Origin: Neonectria sp. B-13
Lineage: Eukaryota > Ascomycota > Sordariomycetes > Hypocreales > Nectriaceae
Reading direction: 5' to 3'
DNA: 64,000 bases
NCBI GenBank assembly: GCA_002682825.1
Contig: NOKP01000028.1
Span: 186,001-250,000 of the forward strand
Position numbers and translations under genes: made by a program. The notes under the pieces were generated by a model. The model searched no databases. It was not told the DNA's origin and saw nothing but the letters and a program-made list of their open reading frames with translations. The stretch's first letter is position 1, and every line of letters starts with the position of its first letter. Shown here in pieces: positions 35,818 through 46,692 of the stretch.

Positions 35818-36903
35818 ATGAAAGCCCTCGTGTCCAACCACTCCCTGCTTGTCAGGGTTGCCAACCTGAGTCTTGGCAAATCCTTTGGACGCGGCGCCGA
35901 GTTCAAGGACGTCCCTGTCCCCACCATCTCTGACGACGAGATCCTCGTCAAGGTCCGCGCCGTCGCGCTGAACCCGAGCGACTTCAAGCATATCGATGTC
36001 CTCTCCCCGCCGCACTCCATCATCGGTTGCGACTTTGCCGGCGAGGTCACCGCGGTCGGTAGCAACGCCGCCAAAACGTGGAAGGTCGGCGAACGTGTAG
36101 CCGGCTCCGTCCACGGTGGCCTCTACCCCGACCGCGGCGCCTTTGCCGAATATCTCAAGACCGATGGCGATCTTGCCTGGAAGATCCCCGCCGAGATAAC
36201 CAACGCCCAAGCAACGACGTATGGCGTGTCGGCGGCCACCGCCGCCCTTTGTCTCTACGCCCGTCATGGTATCCCCTGGCCTAACGAGAGCGACAAGCTA
36301 AACCAAACACCGTCGGCAGATCGCCCAGCAATCTTAATCTATGCGGGCTCTACCTCAGCCGGTCTTTTCCACATCCAGCTGGCCAAGGCCGCCGGCTACA
36401 CTGTAGTCACGACTGCCTCACCGCACTCCTTTGATCTCGTCAAAAGCTACGGCGCAGACTACGTCTTTAGCTATCGGTCTCCCACGGTTGCTGAAGAAAT
36501 CATAAAGCAGTTCCCCAACATCTCAAAGGCCGTTGACTGCTTCTCGGAAGGCAAATCGACCGATGTTTGTGCCAGCGTTCTCAAGAACAAGGGCGGCAAG
36601 GTGGTGGTGCTTCTTGATAGGGGCAAGTCCAAGATTCCTGGCGTGGAGTATGAATTGGTCATGGCATATACGTTATTTGGCCGGGCATTTGCCTGGTTGC
36701 CGCCCATCGGGCCTAAATGGGAGGCCAGTCCATCCGACCGCAAGGTTCTCGCAAAGCTCTGCGCCATCCTGCCCGAACTTACTAAGACCGTCAAGCCACC
36801 CCCAATCACGATGCTGGAGGGTGGTTTTGATGATGTTCTTGTCGGGTTGGATAAGCTGCGAGCAGGGGAGGTGTCTGGCAGCAAGTTGGTTATCAATGTG
36901 TAA
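35818..36903 (+). CDS. MDR-superfamily oxidoreductase (enoyl reductase-like, ToxD/LovC type), 361 aa
   Basis: Intronless gene for a medium-chain dehydrogenase/reductase without zinc. The N-terminal GroES-like domain shows VKVRAVALNPSDFKHID, then GCDFAGEVTAVG and WKVGERVAGSVHG (about residues 40-110). The Rossmann domain has IYAGSTSAGLFHIQLAKAAG (about 175-195) and GADYVFSYR. The C terminus ends LRAGEVSGSKLVINV. The Cys and His ligands of zinc alcohol dehydrogenases are absent. This layout is that of the NADPH-dependent trans-enoyl reductases that serve polyketide synthases and of ToxD-like proteins. No polyketide synthase lies in the window, so the substrate is open. Neighbours are a dead SDR and the NmrA-like pair. 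Confidence 0.85.
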   Translation: MKALVSNHSLLVRVANLSLGKSFGRGAEFKDVPVPTISDDEILVKVRAVALNPSDFKHIDVLSPPHSIIGCDFAGEVTAVGSNAAKTWKVGERVAGSVHGGLYPDRGAFAEYLKTDGDLAWKIPAEITNAQATTYGVSAATAALCLYARHGIPWPNESDKLNQTPSADRPAILIYAGSTSAGLFHIQLAKAAGYTVVTTASPHSFDLVKSYGADYVFSYRSPTVAEEIIKQFPNISKAVDCFSEGKSTDVCASVLKNKGGKVVVLLDRGKSKIPGVEYELVMAYTLFGRAFAWLPPIGPKWEASPSDRKVLAKLCAILPELTKTVKPPPITMLEGGFDDVLVGLDKLRAGEVSGSKLVINV

Positions 36904-37319
36904 TTGTTTACGTGTATGTTGCCGTCGGGGTCGAAAAATGATAGTTAACGAACACAATTAATATGATCGATGTAAGCGAGATGGTCGTTTGAAGGCTGAC
37001 TGGTTTATCTGGTGAACGTTTGGTTAATTCAGCATACCAGACCCTGTCCTGGTGGTGAGCAACACCGAACAAGGATGTCAAGCCCATGCCCACACTTAAG
37101 CATCGATCTAGGCTCCCCAAGTGATATGAACATCATTTATTTGTGGGGTAATCGCGCTAGACGGCGCGTTCGGATTTAATGTCAGCATTTAAAAGGGACG
37201 ATGTGTGATCAGATGTAGTCACCATCCACTGCCGTAAATGTTTCAAACTAGCTTTCAATAAACGTCGAGCTTCTAAACAACATGCCAGTCTATAGGGTGT
37301 GATGTCAAGTCGAATGACC
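36904..37319. other. Intergenic between convergent genes
   Basis: Holds the 3' flanks of the MDR gene and of the minus-strand NmrA-like gene. No gene is seen. Confidence 0.5.
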
Positions 37320-38449
37320 CTATTTTCCGTTCCAGGACTGGTTCAACATCTCCTTCACGGTTGTCACCTTGATGTGGGGGAACTGCTTGTTCAATGCCTT
37401 TTCCTCGGGGAAATCAAACACACCCTCCGTCACCCAGTAACCAAATACAGAAAGCAATTTCTGCGCCCACTCCTTGGGGAAATACGAATAAGCAGCAACT
37501 TGGCCAGGCAGTTCGGTGATTTCTCCATTTTTCAACTTCTCCACGCTGTCGTACGTAACAGTAAATTTCTCGCCTGCCAAGGTCTCCGTTAGTGGTCTGC
37601 TTGTGGTGGACAATCTGATAAAGCTGGAAGTAAGAGAAAGATGACACGGCCAACGTACCTCTAGCTTCTTCAGCCAACTTTACGAATTCTTCCCAGGTCA
37701 TCTTGTCACCGATCACAATGGTGTCCCGGTCCCATTTAGGGAGGTTGAGCGCCTCGACCACGAACTTGGCCACGTCGAGTGAGTACGTAAAGGTCATTAG
37801 CTCCTTCCCGGTCCCCGGAATCGAGGCTGTCTTGTTTGCCATGTCGACGACAAACGTAGTTTGCTGCATGTATGTCTTGACGTGTGGCATACCGTAGTAC
37901 TCCAAGAGCCATCCGATGTTGAAAGCCGTCCACTCTAAGGAAGTCTTTTCCAGTTCTGCGTAGGAAGCTAGATGCTGGTATCCATGGGGCAGCATTTGAA
38001 AATACCTAGAGGTTGGTATAAGCTCCATCACTTGGCTTGAATTGCGGCTCAATGCTACTCACTTTTTGGCAGCGCGAGCACCCCACGAGCTAGGCACGAA
38101 TCTCTTCGTCACTGGTGATTTGTCGGCTGCTCTAATCAGGTTTAACTGAGCTTCCCCTACTCCATGGATATGGAGGGCGAGGGTCGAGATCACTGTGTGT
38201 ATGTTGTGCTTCTCCAAAATTTCCGCGAGGGCATCGACGTTTTCATAGTCCACCTCGATGATTGGCAGGACTAAATCTTCCGAGGCGGATGAATTCTAAA
38301 ATAGTTCATTAGCCTGAGAAAGGTCCTCGTAGAGGAGTAGGTACCTTTCGGGACAGGACAACAGCTGTGTGTCGCGAGTCGTCCTTGATGGCGTCGACGA
38401 TGGCTCGCCCGACACCGCCTGTGCCTCCAGCAATTGCAACGTTGACCAT
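37320..38449 (-). CDS. NmrA-like (isoflavone-reductase-type) NAD(P)-binding protein A, 312 aa
   Basis: Four exons (38449-38345, 38295-38063, 38005-37659, 37573-37320) give 312 residues with introns in phases 0, 2 and 1. The protein begins MVNVAIAGGTGGVGRAIVDA, a GGxGGxG dinucleotide-binding loop, and continues with VDYENVDALAEIL, VISTLALH and RFVPSSWGA. Later parts include FNIGWLLEYYGMPHVKTY and LPKWDRDTIVIGDKMTWEEF. The family includes the nitrogen regulator NmrA and plant phenylcoumaran and isoflavone reductases. Fungal members like this are either redox-sensing regulators or small reductases. The exact reaction is unknown. It is divergent from a paralogue at 39104 of the same length and intron pattern. 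Confidence 0.85.
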
Positions 38450-39103
38450 TGTGGTTTTTTGACTGGAACGTGAGTACGAGGATGGAAATTTCAAGATAAA
38501 GGTTGGAGAAGGAGCCGTTCTCGCGTCTTAAATGAATGTTATGATTTCTTCCATAACTGAGATATAGTAGAGCGGTAAGGCACGCAAATAACATATCGGG
38601 GCTTGATCTAGCCGAGTCAAAGCGGGATTCGGGCGAACTTGTGAGTACATGGAGAGCAGCTTCCGGAATCATCACAATTGCCAGAAAGCCGGTGGCATCA
38701 TGTTCTGACAAAGGAACACAAATGATCCGTATAGGCATGCTGATCACACCGATCTTTGCCAATCGGCTTAGCCCCACCACAGCGAGTTATTATTGCGGAC
38801 GCCGAACGGACGAAAAAGCGGGCGATGGTCGGGGAAGGGATTCGAAATTACGTACATCTTCCGACCGCAGAGCTATTCTTACACAAGAGGCCCTTCTATT
38901 AGTGGGTGACCACCTATTATGAGCGATATAACCTAGCCAAGTGTATTGTGCCTTACTTTTGGTCTAGCGGTCATTGATACTTTCAGGACACCCCTAAACC
39001 CAAGGCAATTGGACATATATAACCTGGAGGGAATATCCTCTAGGGCTTGAATCCATCTGGTTAAGGTATCACTACAATTCTTAACACCCAGCATACTTGT
39101 AAA
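38450..39103. promoter_or_regulatory. Shared divergent promoter region of the NmrA-like pair
   Basis: 654 bp between two divergent paralogues. A TATATAA at 39016-39022 lies 88 bp before the plus-strand start. No gene is seen. Confidence 0.45.
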
Positions 39104-40222
39104 ATGGCTGTCATCGCAGTCGCAGGAGGCACCCGCGGCATTGGGCGCGCAATTGCAGAAACCATCAAAGGTCAAGGCAAACACGACGTCAAGATCTTCA
39201 GTAGAACTGTAAGACCCTACATAACATACCATTCGCTGAACAGCCTAATTTACTGATTGAGCAAGGCCAATCCCAACCTGGCAGCAGAAAGCGGTTGCGA
39301 AATCATTGCAGTTGATTATGATGACGTCGAGTCCTTAACTAAGGTGCTTGTCGATAATCGAGTCGACACCGTCATCTCCACATTGTTCCTCACAACCACC
39401 GGAAAACCACAAGTTAACCTTGTCCGAGCCTCGGAGATATCGCAGTACACCAGGCGATTCATCCCCAGCATTTGGGGTATTCCATACACAATGGAGTAAG
39501 TCTACTTCCCACGGAGCCTCTGATGACTACTTCAGGTGCATGCGTTGCTTATATGATGATGTAGGCAACTCAGAGACTTCCCAATCGGTCGGGCAAAGCT
39601 TGAGGCACTCGAGGAGCTCGAAACGAGCTCGCTGGAGTACACTCTCTTCTATGTGGGATATTTCCTCGATTCTTGGGGACATCCGCACGTGAAGACGTAT
39701 CAGCTGCCCAGCATAGTCGCCGTTGACATTGAGCACAATGTGGCTGCAGTTCCAGGTACGGGCGAGACACCAGTGACATTTACTCACACTAGTGACATCG
39801 CCAAGTTTGTTGCGTCCAGTCTTGAACTTCCCAAATGGGATCGCGAGAGCTATGTCATTGGTGATACGGTCACTTGGAACGAGTTTGTGCGCATAGCAGA
39901 GGAAGTCAAGGGTTGGTACTCAATTCCCTGATAGAACAGAAATCTTGGCTGACGCATCCGATCAGGCACAAAGTTCGATGTCAGCTATGACTCTCTCGAA
40001 CTTCTGCGGACTGGAAAGATGACGGAACTTCCCTCTCACCCACCACTATACGCGCACATGCCCAAAGAGCAGTTTCAGTCCATCGGTGCAGTTTTTGGAA
40101 TTTGGTTCGAGGAAGGAATGTTCCACTTGCGGCCTAAAAACGGGACGCTCAACGAAGTATTTCCTGAAATTCAGGTTTGGACCGTGAGAGAATTCCTAGA
40201 GTTAGCCTGGAAGGGGAAATAG
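39104..40222 (+). CDS. NmrA-like (isoflavone-reductase-type) NAD(P)-binding protein B, 312 aa
   Basis: Four exons (39104-39208, 39266-39495, 39565-39911, 39966-40222) yield 312 residues. Exons 1 and 3 have the same lengths (105 and 347 nt) as in the minus-strand neighbour, and intron phases are again 0, 2 and 1. This is firm evidence of a tandem inverted duplication. It begins MAVIAVAGGTRGIGRAIAE, with one change in the glycine loop compared with paralogue A. It then shows VDYDDVESLTKVL, VDTVISTLFL and RFIPSIWGI. The substrate-side half has YVGYFLDSWGHPHVKTY and LPKWDRESYVIGDTVTWNEF. Function is likely close to that of A but is not known. Confidence 0.85.
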
Positions 40223-40689
40223 CTTTGCAACGGGATGGATAAGTCCAAATTAGGACTTCTTCTATGCGAACAATCTCAGAATTTATTAACGTCGATAACT
40301 CTCCATAATTTCTATTGTAATTGCGGCTAGTACAATATTAAGAAATCAACGTCATAACCTCCACGAGGCAGCGGTTGCCTTGTTAATGGAATATGGTACA
40401 TATCAGAAATGACAGTAGCAAGCTTATCGGCAACACGCCACTTCTGCATGGTGGTAATGTCAATTTCTTCCTCTCTGCCCATGACATGGTGCATCTATTG
40501 AAAATCGTGTCAAGGGAGCGTGCCTAAAATCTATTGTGGTTGAAGGGCGAATCAGATGTCCTCGGATAAAGAGGATCGCAGGCAGCAAGGCTCAATTCAT
40601 TTCCGCCAGTTTTCCCGTAAACCCCTCAAAACCTCACATACAGCTATGAACTTGTACATGCTTGAAAGATAAACTCTTGCGAATTATAC
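40223..40689. other. Intergenic, no gene seen
   Basis: Only ordinary non-coding sequence between the NmrA-like gene and the second HET gene. Confidence 0.5.
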
Positions 40690-42924
40690 ATGACACCATA
40701 CCCTTCGAGCTCACATAGGAAAACTTCGAAAGGGCTGTTACGACCAATGGGCATGGAAACCCTCGAGGTACCCCAGGATGGGCTCTGCTCCCGGTGTCAG
40801 ACAGTCAACGTTACCAAGTATCTACGCGACAAAGAGCATACCAGGCCTCTTGAACTCGGGTACTTTCAGGATATTCTTAAGAACGATCATTGTCCGCTTT
40901 GCATGCTCGTCATCCGAGCACTTAGCGTTCATTCGCAAAATTATTGGAAGCCGGGAAGATATCCGGTTGAAATGTGCTATCTCGGCAGGTATGAGGACAA
41001 ACCAGGTCCGCCAGAACTTGACGTATGGTCTGAAGCCACATCAAAGACCTTTCCGAAAGGTATATGGGGACACCTCACTACACTAGGTCACATCGTGGCC
41101 ATGGACGATGGATTAGCAAGCCACGCACGAGTGGTTGGCGAACAGCTCGACTATCCGCTTATCAAGACCTGGCTGAACGACTGTTCAAGTCACCATGGTA
41201 CAAAATGCAACCAGCGCAAATCAAAACCTAGCAAATCATCTTCCTTGGTGCTTGTTGATGTCAAAAACATGTGCCTCGTCAAACGCAGCTGGGACTCTCG
41301 CTACTTAGCACTCAGCTACGTCTGGGGGAAGACAAATCATTTCACAGTCATTAAAAGAACCCACCAAGCAATGCATGAAGATGGTGCTCTGCTACACATA
41401 CGTGACGAATTACCACGGGTTATCAACGACGCCATCGACTTTTTCGCGGCGATTGGAGAGACGTATCTATGGATAGATGCATTATGCATCATTCAGGACG
41501 ACGTGGAGTTCAAAGACGAACACATTCCACTGATGTGCACGATTTATCGCCAATCTCTTGTGGTAATCGTTGCTCTATCCGCAGAAGACACTCAGCCAGG
41601 ACTGCCCGGAGTTGTCGCTGGATCCCGCACACCGGACCAGTCACATACGAAATTGGGACCCTTAACCTTCGTGGCAAAGTTGCCGAATCTAAGCGTCGCT
41701 ATGCAGTTCTCCACGTGGAATACAAGGGCATGGACTTTCCAAGAAGGCCTGTTTGCTACAAGGTGCCTGTATTTCTCGAAATCCCAGGTATATTGGCAAT
41801 GTTCTACGTCCTATTGCTCTGAAGACGATAGCTTCGAAGCTCTAGCCAAGCACGAAGGCCGGATGGCTTTCAAGAGCGTCAAACCTCTGGAGTGAGAAGT
41901 TGGGGATGATCCGAGAATGCAGTTCAACGTGTATGAGTCCCTCGTCAAACAGTACTCACCAAGGGAGTTGAGTTACCCATCCGATTCTCTCCACGCTTTC
42001 GCTGGCGTTCTTTCAGAGATTGGAGAGTTGTATGGGTGGAGTTTCGCAAGCGCACTTCCCAAGAATATGTTCGCCCTTGCACTCCTCTGGTCACCTATGT
42101 CAAGCGCCATGATGAGGCCTAGAGTGGCTTTGGGTCAAGACTCGACACCATCAGCGTGCGAATCGCCCACATGGTGCTGGACGGCCTGGACAGGGGACAT
42201 ACTCTGGAATTCTTGGCGGTTGGACTCATACGCTGGGCGTCACATCAATATTCGGACAGAAGTAGAGTCTTTCATGTACAAGGATGGTGCTGGGCTCGAC
42301 GAGATTCGTATTGGACAAAGTTGTGAACTCCCGCAACCTTCCACAGTGTTCCAACCAGGCGGAAGGTCAGGGAAGGCGGAATGGGACACATTGAGAGCAG
42401 ATGGAATCTCAAACCGATATGCACTGTTGTTTAAGGCCACCACTATCAGACTCGACTTTTACAAGATTGCACCACCTCGGCTGGATTCGAATCACTCCCT
42501 GGGTTCCTCAGGAGGCCATGGCTCCATGTCAGACTTCTTCAAAAGAGTCGTTCGTAAATCTCTGTGGATTCATGACGACGCCGGAAATCACTGCGGAACT
42601 ATCCTGGGTCTGAGCTCTTGGACTCCATCTTGCGATACCGCATGTTGTGACTTTGTTCTGTTGTCACGCAGTGACCAAGACGAAGTGACACAGGCAGACA
42701 TTGAAGTCTATCGGCATAATTTGCCACCAGAATATCCATCCAGCCATGAGTATTACAACGAGATCTTCGACACGAGTTCCTATGAGTACAAGCGGGAGTG
42801 GGCCCTCAACATCCTACTTGTGGGGTGGAACGGAGACATTGCCACTCGGTTGGCTGTTGGTCAGATGCATGCCGACGCTTGGGACGAAACGCAATCGGAA
42901 ATCAAGAAGATCACACTGGTCTAA
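40690..42924 (+). pseudogene. HET-domain protein with one in-frame stop
   Basis: Two consecutive frames, 40690-41895 and 41917-42924, are in the same phase and separated by a single TGA at 41893-41895 (codon 402). Together they have the layout of one HET protein of about 744 codons. The N-terminal part has CSRCQTVNV and CPLCMLVIRAL. The HET domain shows YLALSYVWG, TYLWIDALCIIQDD, YRQSLVVIVALSAED and RAWTFQEG, then CLYFSKSQVYWQC. The second part begins near VYESLVKQYSPREL, a usual follow-on in this family. An intron could remove the stop only with a poor donor (GTCAAA at 41878, 45 nt). The GTGAGA donor at 41892 breaks the frame. TGG to TGA is the simplest reading. It may be dead, or may make a short HET-only protein. 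Confidence 0.75.
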
Positions 42925-42986
42925 AGTGGAAGGAATTGAGGAGATAACGTTTTGTATGTCAAGTCCCATAATCTATCTTTTTAGCT

Positions 42987-43966
42987 TTACAGCTTTTCCA
43001 CAAGGAACTTCATGATTCCCTGCTGGAGACCCGTGACTGCAGAACTTCCATGGTCTTCGCCCTCAGACTCCCATGTATCGATATGTCGCACGCTTGGGCA
43101 GGGCTCCAGGCGCTCCACAAGCGCCTTCATTGTGTCCCTTATTTGGTCATCCTCAGAACACGCCTTCCTCTTTGCAAAGGCCTTTTCGTCCTCCCTCGGC
43201 CGTGGTACCAAGTCCTTTGGGGCAGATCCCCACGAGAGAAACAGTGATGGAATAGGGTCGGGAGGGGTCTCACGGGCTCTGAAAGCGACTTCTTGCTCCT
43301 TGACGATGGAGGAATGATTCCACCAGATGACAGGGCTTCCAGCAAGGATGGTGTTAAATAGTGTCGGCTTGGTATAAAGGGCGTTGAGGGCGAAGATTCC
43401 GCCGTACGAGTGGCCGTAAAGCGCCTTGCGGCCAGCACTCAGAGGAGCCTTCGGGAAGAGGGTGCCGTGAAGATAGGTCATAACGTCCTTCTCGATGAAA
43501 TCCAGGAAGATGGATGCCTCGCCGAATGAGAGATGGTCCTGAGGCTTTCCATATCCGTCTAGTGGGATGTCGTATTTTCCGTCTGCAGTTGGCGCAGTAA
43601 GATCGGGTCCCCGACGGTGATCGTAGACGCAGCTGGTGTTGGGATAGCCAATGCCGACTACTACAGTTCTGGCCGTGTTGGTGAACTCCAATCGTCGGGT
43701 GACATCTACTGCTGAGAAGAAATACGCATTGCCGTCCACGACGTAGCTGGAGGCAGAGCCAATGTGGTCAGATTCATGGCCATGAGCAACTTAGATGAGG
43801 CCTTTTTTACTCACATGGTGGAGACAGGAGCGTCATTTTCCGGTGGGACTCGGTCTTTGCTCCAGGCTAGAGGCCAGGCGACCTGAACAATGTAGTCTCC
43901 TCTATCGGTGCGTGCCGTGTACTGGCAGGTGTTTGGGAGGTGAGCGTGCTCGAGTGCGGTGGCCAT
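42987..43966 (-). CDS. Alpha/beta-hydrolase, siderophore-esterase-like (esterase D/IroE type), 303 aa
   Basis: Two exons (43966-43815 and 43746-42987) join in frame. The protein belongs to the putative-esterase family that includes IroE, BesA and the fungal triacetylfusarinine C esterases, which cut iron-loaded siderophores to release iron. The nucleophile elbow is GHSYGG, with Ser about residue 164. The catalytic His is probably in GEDHGSS, near 283. Other family marks are VVVGIGYPN, GSPVIWWNH and LFLSWGS. There is no signal peptide, which suits a cytoplasmic esterase. No siderophore synthetase or transporter lies in the window, so the substrate is inferred from the family only. Confidence 0.8.
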
Positions 43967-45035
43967 TTTGGTTATCGTCCTGGAGTATTGCGTGTGGATG
44001 AGGGTTCGTGGAATGGCGCGCATGGCCCGAGTGAGGCTGACATTTATACCGCGCATGTTTGCGTTTTTGCGTGCTCAAGCGTCTGTACGAAAGCCCCATA
44101 AATCAACGTAGTTTGACAATGATGATGGTAGACGGCTAACAGCTTGCCGCTTAAAAGTGCGTCTCGGCAGTCAGCGGCTTACCTAATGTATGTATGGAGT
44201 ATGTGTGCAGACTTGTTTCACGAACCCACTGGCTCGGATCTGATAAGATTAGATGGACCGAGATGGCTGCTAGAACCCACCTGGTGGATCCTGGAGGCGC
44301 CAAACCCCGATCTCGGGACGAACGATGAGATTGTCGGGAGAGATGCTGTCTGGGCCGTTGACGAGAGGAAACTTGCTTCTTCTCATATGGCGACGTGGTG
44401 TACGCGACAAGGAAATCATGACATTATGTTCGAATACATGAATATTAACCACTACTCAACACTTAATCTGCTACCCTACGGAAAAGGTGACGATTTACCG
44501 ACATCGGCGCCCCTTTCATGTTTCCTCTTGACACTAGTTACTGAGGGCTCTCACCAATCAAGGAAGAAAGTAGGAGTACTCAACCGTCAAAAACCTCGAA
44601 ACAAACCGCGAGACAAGTTCTGTCCCACTTAACCGCGATTCCGGTGGATTATGGGCTCCTACACAATTTAGTCTAATAGTATTTAATTCACCGATAAGGT
44701 AGGCTACCAGAACAAATACTACCAAACATTCTGGCTCCAAGTCATTATTCGTACCGTGACGCCCAACACCTATCGTACTCGTTCCGCAGAGAAGCCTGTC
44801 TGGTGAACTGGCGCCCCTGTTTGTTTGACCGATGTTGGGATATTTAAGACATTTCTCACAATGTGTTGTAGGATAAAAACTCCAGGAAATTGGCTCATAA
44901 TCCAGTATAGCCAAGGCAGTGATAAAAGATGCTGGCTTAATATGGTAACTACATTCTTAAAGTACTATGTGCAGTGTCCTTTTTGCTTGTATGAAGCTAA
45001 GCAGCTGTATGCTAAAGGTCTCAAGGCAAAGCTAC
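43967..45035. other. Intergenic, promoter of esterase gene
   Basis: A 162-codon frame at 44144-44632 on the plus strand has no recognisable domain and is not called. The rest is non-coding. Confidence 0.45.
44042..44049 (-). promoter_or_regulatory. TATA box of the esterase gene
   Basis: GTATAAAT on the minus strand, about 80 bp upstream of the start codon at 43966. Confidence 0.45.
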
Positions 45036-46136
45036 TCAAAGCTTCTGTCCAGCAGTACCAGGAATAGTGCGGGCAACATTTCCAGAACCCAGGGCAGTGA
45101 TCTTGTAGGGGAGTGAAGCAGAGGTCAGGGTACCCTTGGGGGCGGAGTTAATAGAGCCACCGAGGTCAACATCCTCAACAACAGCATAACCAGTAACCTT
45201 GGAGTCGGCGAAGAAGATGGCGCGCTCGGCGGAGTTGAAAAATGCGGAGCTCTGCACGAGGACCTGGGCACCCATTCGGGTGTTGACGCCAGACAGGGTT
45301 ATGGTATCCCAGTAGTTGTTGATGAGGTGGACCGTGGCGAAGCGAATAAGGGGCTGACGGCTGTTGACGTTCTTCCAGTAGTTGTTGGCGTAGGTGATGT
45401 GGAGCTTGCCCGTGTCCTCGGCAGCGTTGCTGTCGGAGTGGCCGATCAGGGATCCCTTCCACTATTGTAGAGGCAACAGTCAGTACTTGCGTTTTCATTC
45501 TCAAGGATTCGGATGTTAGTTTGACGTACGTGGTCATGGAAGTAGGTGTTGGAAACGGTGACCCAGTCAGCACCGTGAGAGATATCGAGGAGGCCGTCGA
45601 GGTCGTCCTTGCCGGCGCTCAAGTCTCCAGACAGATCGCAATGGTCCACCCAGACATTGGTCGACTCGTCGATTCCAATAGCATCGCCATTGTCAGCATC
45701 GACCTTGGCAATCTTGAGGTTGCGCAGGATGACGTTCTTCTGCTGGCGAACGTAAAAGCCAACTCCGGTAATAGCTGTGAAAAGTCAGAATGATTGTAGT
45801 CGGGGCATGCGTTTGAAATTTGAAATACATACAGCTACCAGCGGCACCAATGATGGTCTTGTCAGACGTGGGCCGCACGCGATCGCTGCCAGAAAGCTGA
45901 CCGGACACGATAATGGTAAGGGGTCCGTCACGCTTTGCGGCCTCGATGAGAGCAGCAACGGAGGTGACAGTAACAGTTGAGCCCTTAACACCACCGGTTG
46001 TGCCTCCGTTCTGTGTGCAGTAGCCGACAGAGCATGCCTCTGAAGCCTGACGCTTGATGAGGACGTCCCGCGGCTCAGTAGGGGAGCTGACGGCTAGGGT
46101 GGCCATAAAGGCCACAAAGGCGGAGCAAAGCTTCAT
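45036..46136 (-). CDS. Secreted pectate lyase, polysaccharide lyase family 1, 324 aa
   Basis: Three exons (46136-45833, 45774-45530, 45461-45036) give 324 residues. The protein begins with a signal peptide (MKLCSAFVAFMATLAVSSP) and a probable Lys-Arg processing site (LIKRQ). It cleaves polygalacturonate by beta-elimination with calcium. Family marks in order are TIIGAAG, NVILRNLKI, DAIGIDESTNVWVDHCDLS (the calcium-binding strand), DGLLDISHGADWVTVS, SLIGHSD and the NSRQPLIRFATVHLINNY region. It is a right-handed beta-helix. An upstream ATG at 46151 adds five residues, but I chose 46136 because the signal peptide starts there. The gene fits a plant-associated life stage. Confidence 0.92.
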
Positions 46137-46277
46137 GACGGGAGTGTGCAAGTGGTTTGCGAGTTACAAAAGTCGAAGTAGTTGGCAAAGAGAGAGAATG
46201 AAGCAAGGAAGATCGGATGCTGATGCTTCTTGTCTGGAACAAGCTCTAAAATCAATGAAAGGAAGTGGCAAAGCGGT

Positions 46278-46286
46278 CTTTTATAG
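46278..46286 (-). promoter_or_regulatory. TATA box of the pectate lyase gene
   Basis: CTATAAAAG on the minus strand, about 145 bp before the start codon. Confidence 0.45.
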
Positions 46287-46335
46287 ACGTTTAACTCCTG
46301 AATGGCGTCTTTGCGAGAGTCAATACGAGCGTTCC

Positions 46336-46692
46336 CTATCTGGTACTATTACGCACAAAACGCATAGATGAAGACATCTTGGCCTTGTCGTCCTGGCCAC
46401 CCAGAACTTGCCAAACGAGGATTTTAGAGTTATCCGAGAGCCGTAAGCTGCCGGATATGGACGAAGCAAGACGTCCGCCGCCCCAGATTCGAAACGCAGC
46501 ACATCCGTGAACCGAATGCAACGTCTCTGATGGATCTGCGCCGTCACCATTGGTGCATTTAGAACCGGGATGCTTGGCGGTTGGTGGAAATTTTTGAGAA
46601 AACTCTCCCGGGCTCTCACGACCAGCTTGATAGATGGATTTTAACACGGCTTGGAGCGCGGGTGCCACCCATTTCGGAGTGAAGGTCTCCAT
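46336..46692 (-). CDS. Possible small hypothetical protein, 118 aa
   Basis: A 118-codon frame opens METFTPKWVAPALQAVLK, has no intron and no recognised domain, and ends 200 bp upstream of the pectate lyase start. Three Cys and a Gly/Ser-rich middle are visible. Codon use is not clearly coding. It may be a chance frame. Confidence 0.25.
   Translation of the reverse strand: METFTPKWVAPALQAVLKSIYQAGRESPGEFSQKFPPTAKHPGSKCTNGDGADPSETLHSVHGCAAFRIWGGGRLASSISGSLRLSDNSKILVWQVLGGQDDKAKMSSSMRFVRNSTR

Noticed and set aside
41892..41922. 31-nt intron starting at GTGAGA that would remove the HET stop
   Set aside because: It is shorter than fungal introns and would break the reading frame of the second half.
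44144..44632. 162-codon plus-strand frame
   Set aside because: No domain, signal peptide or intron pattern is seen. It is probably chance in an intergenic region.
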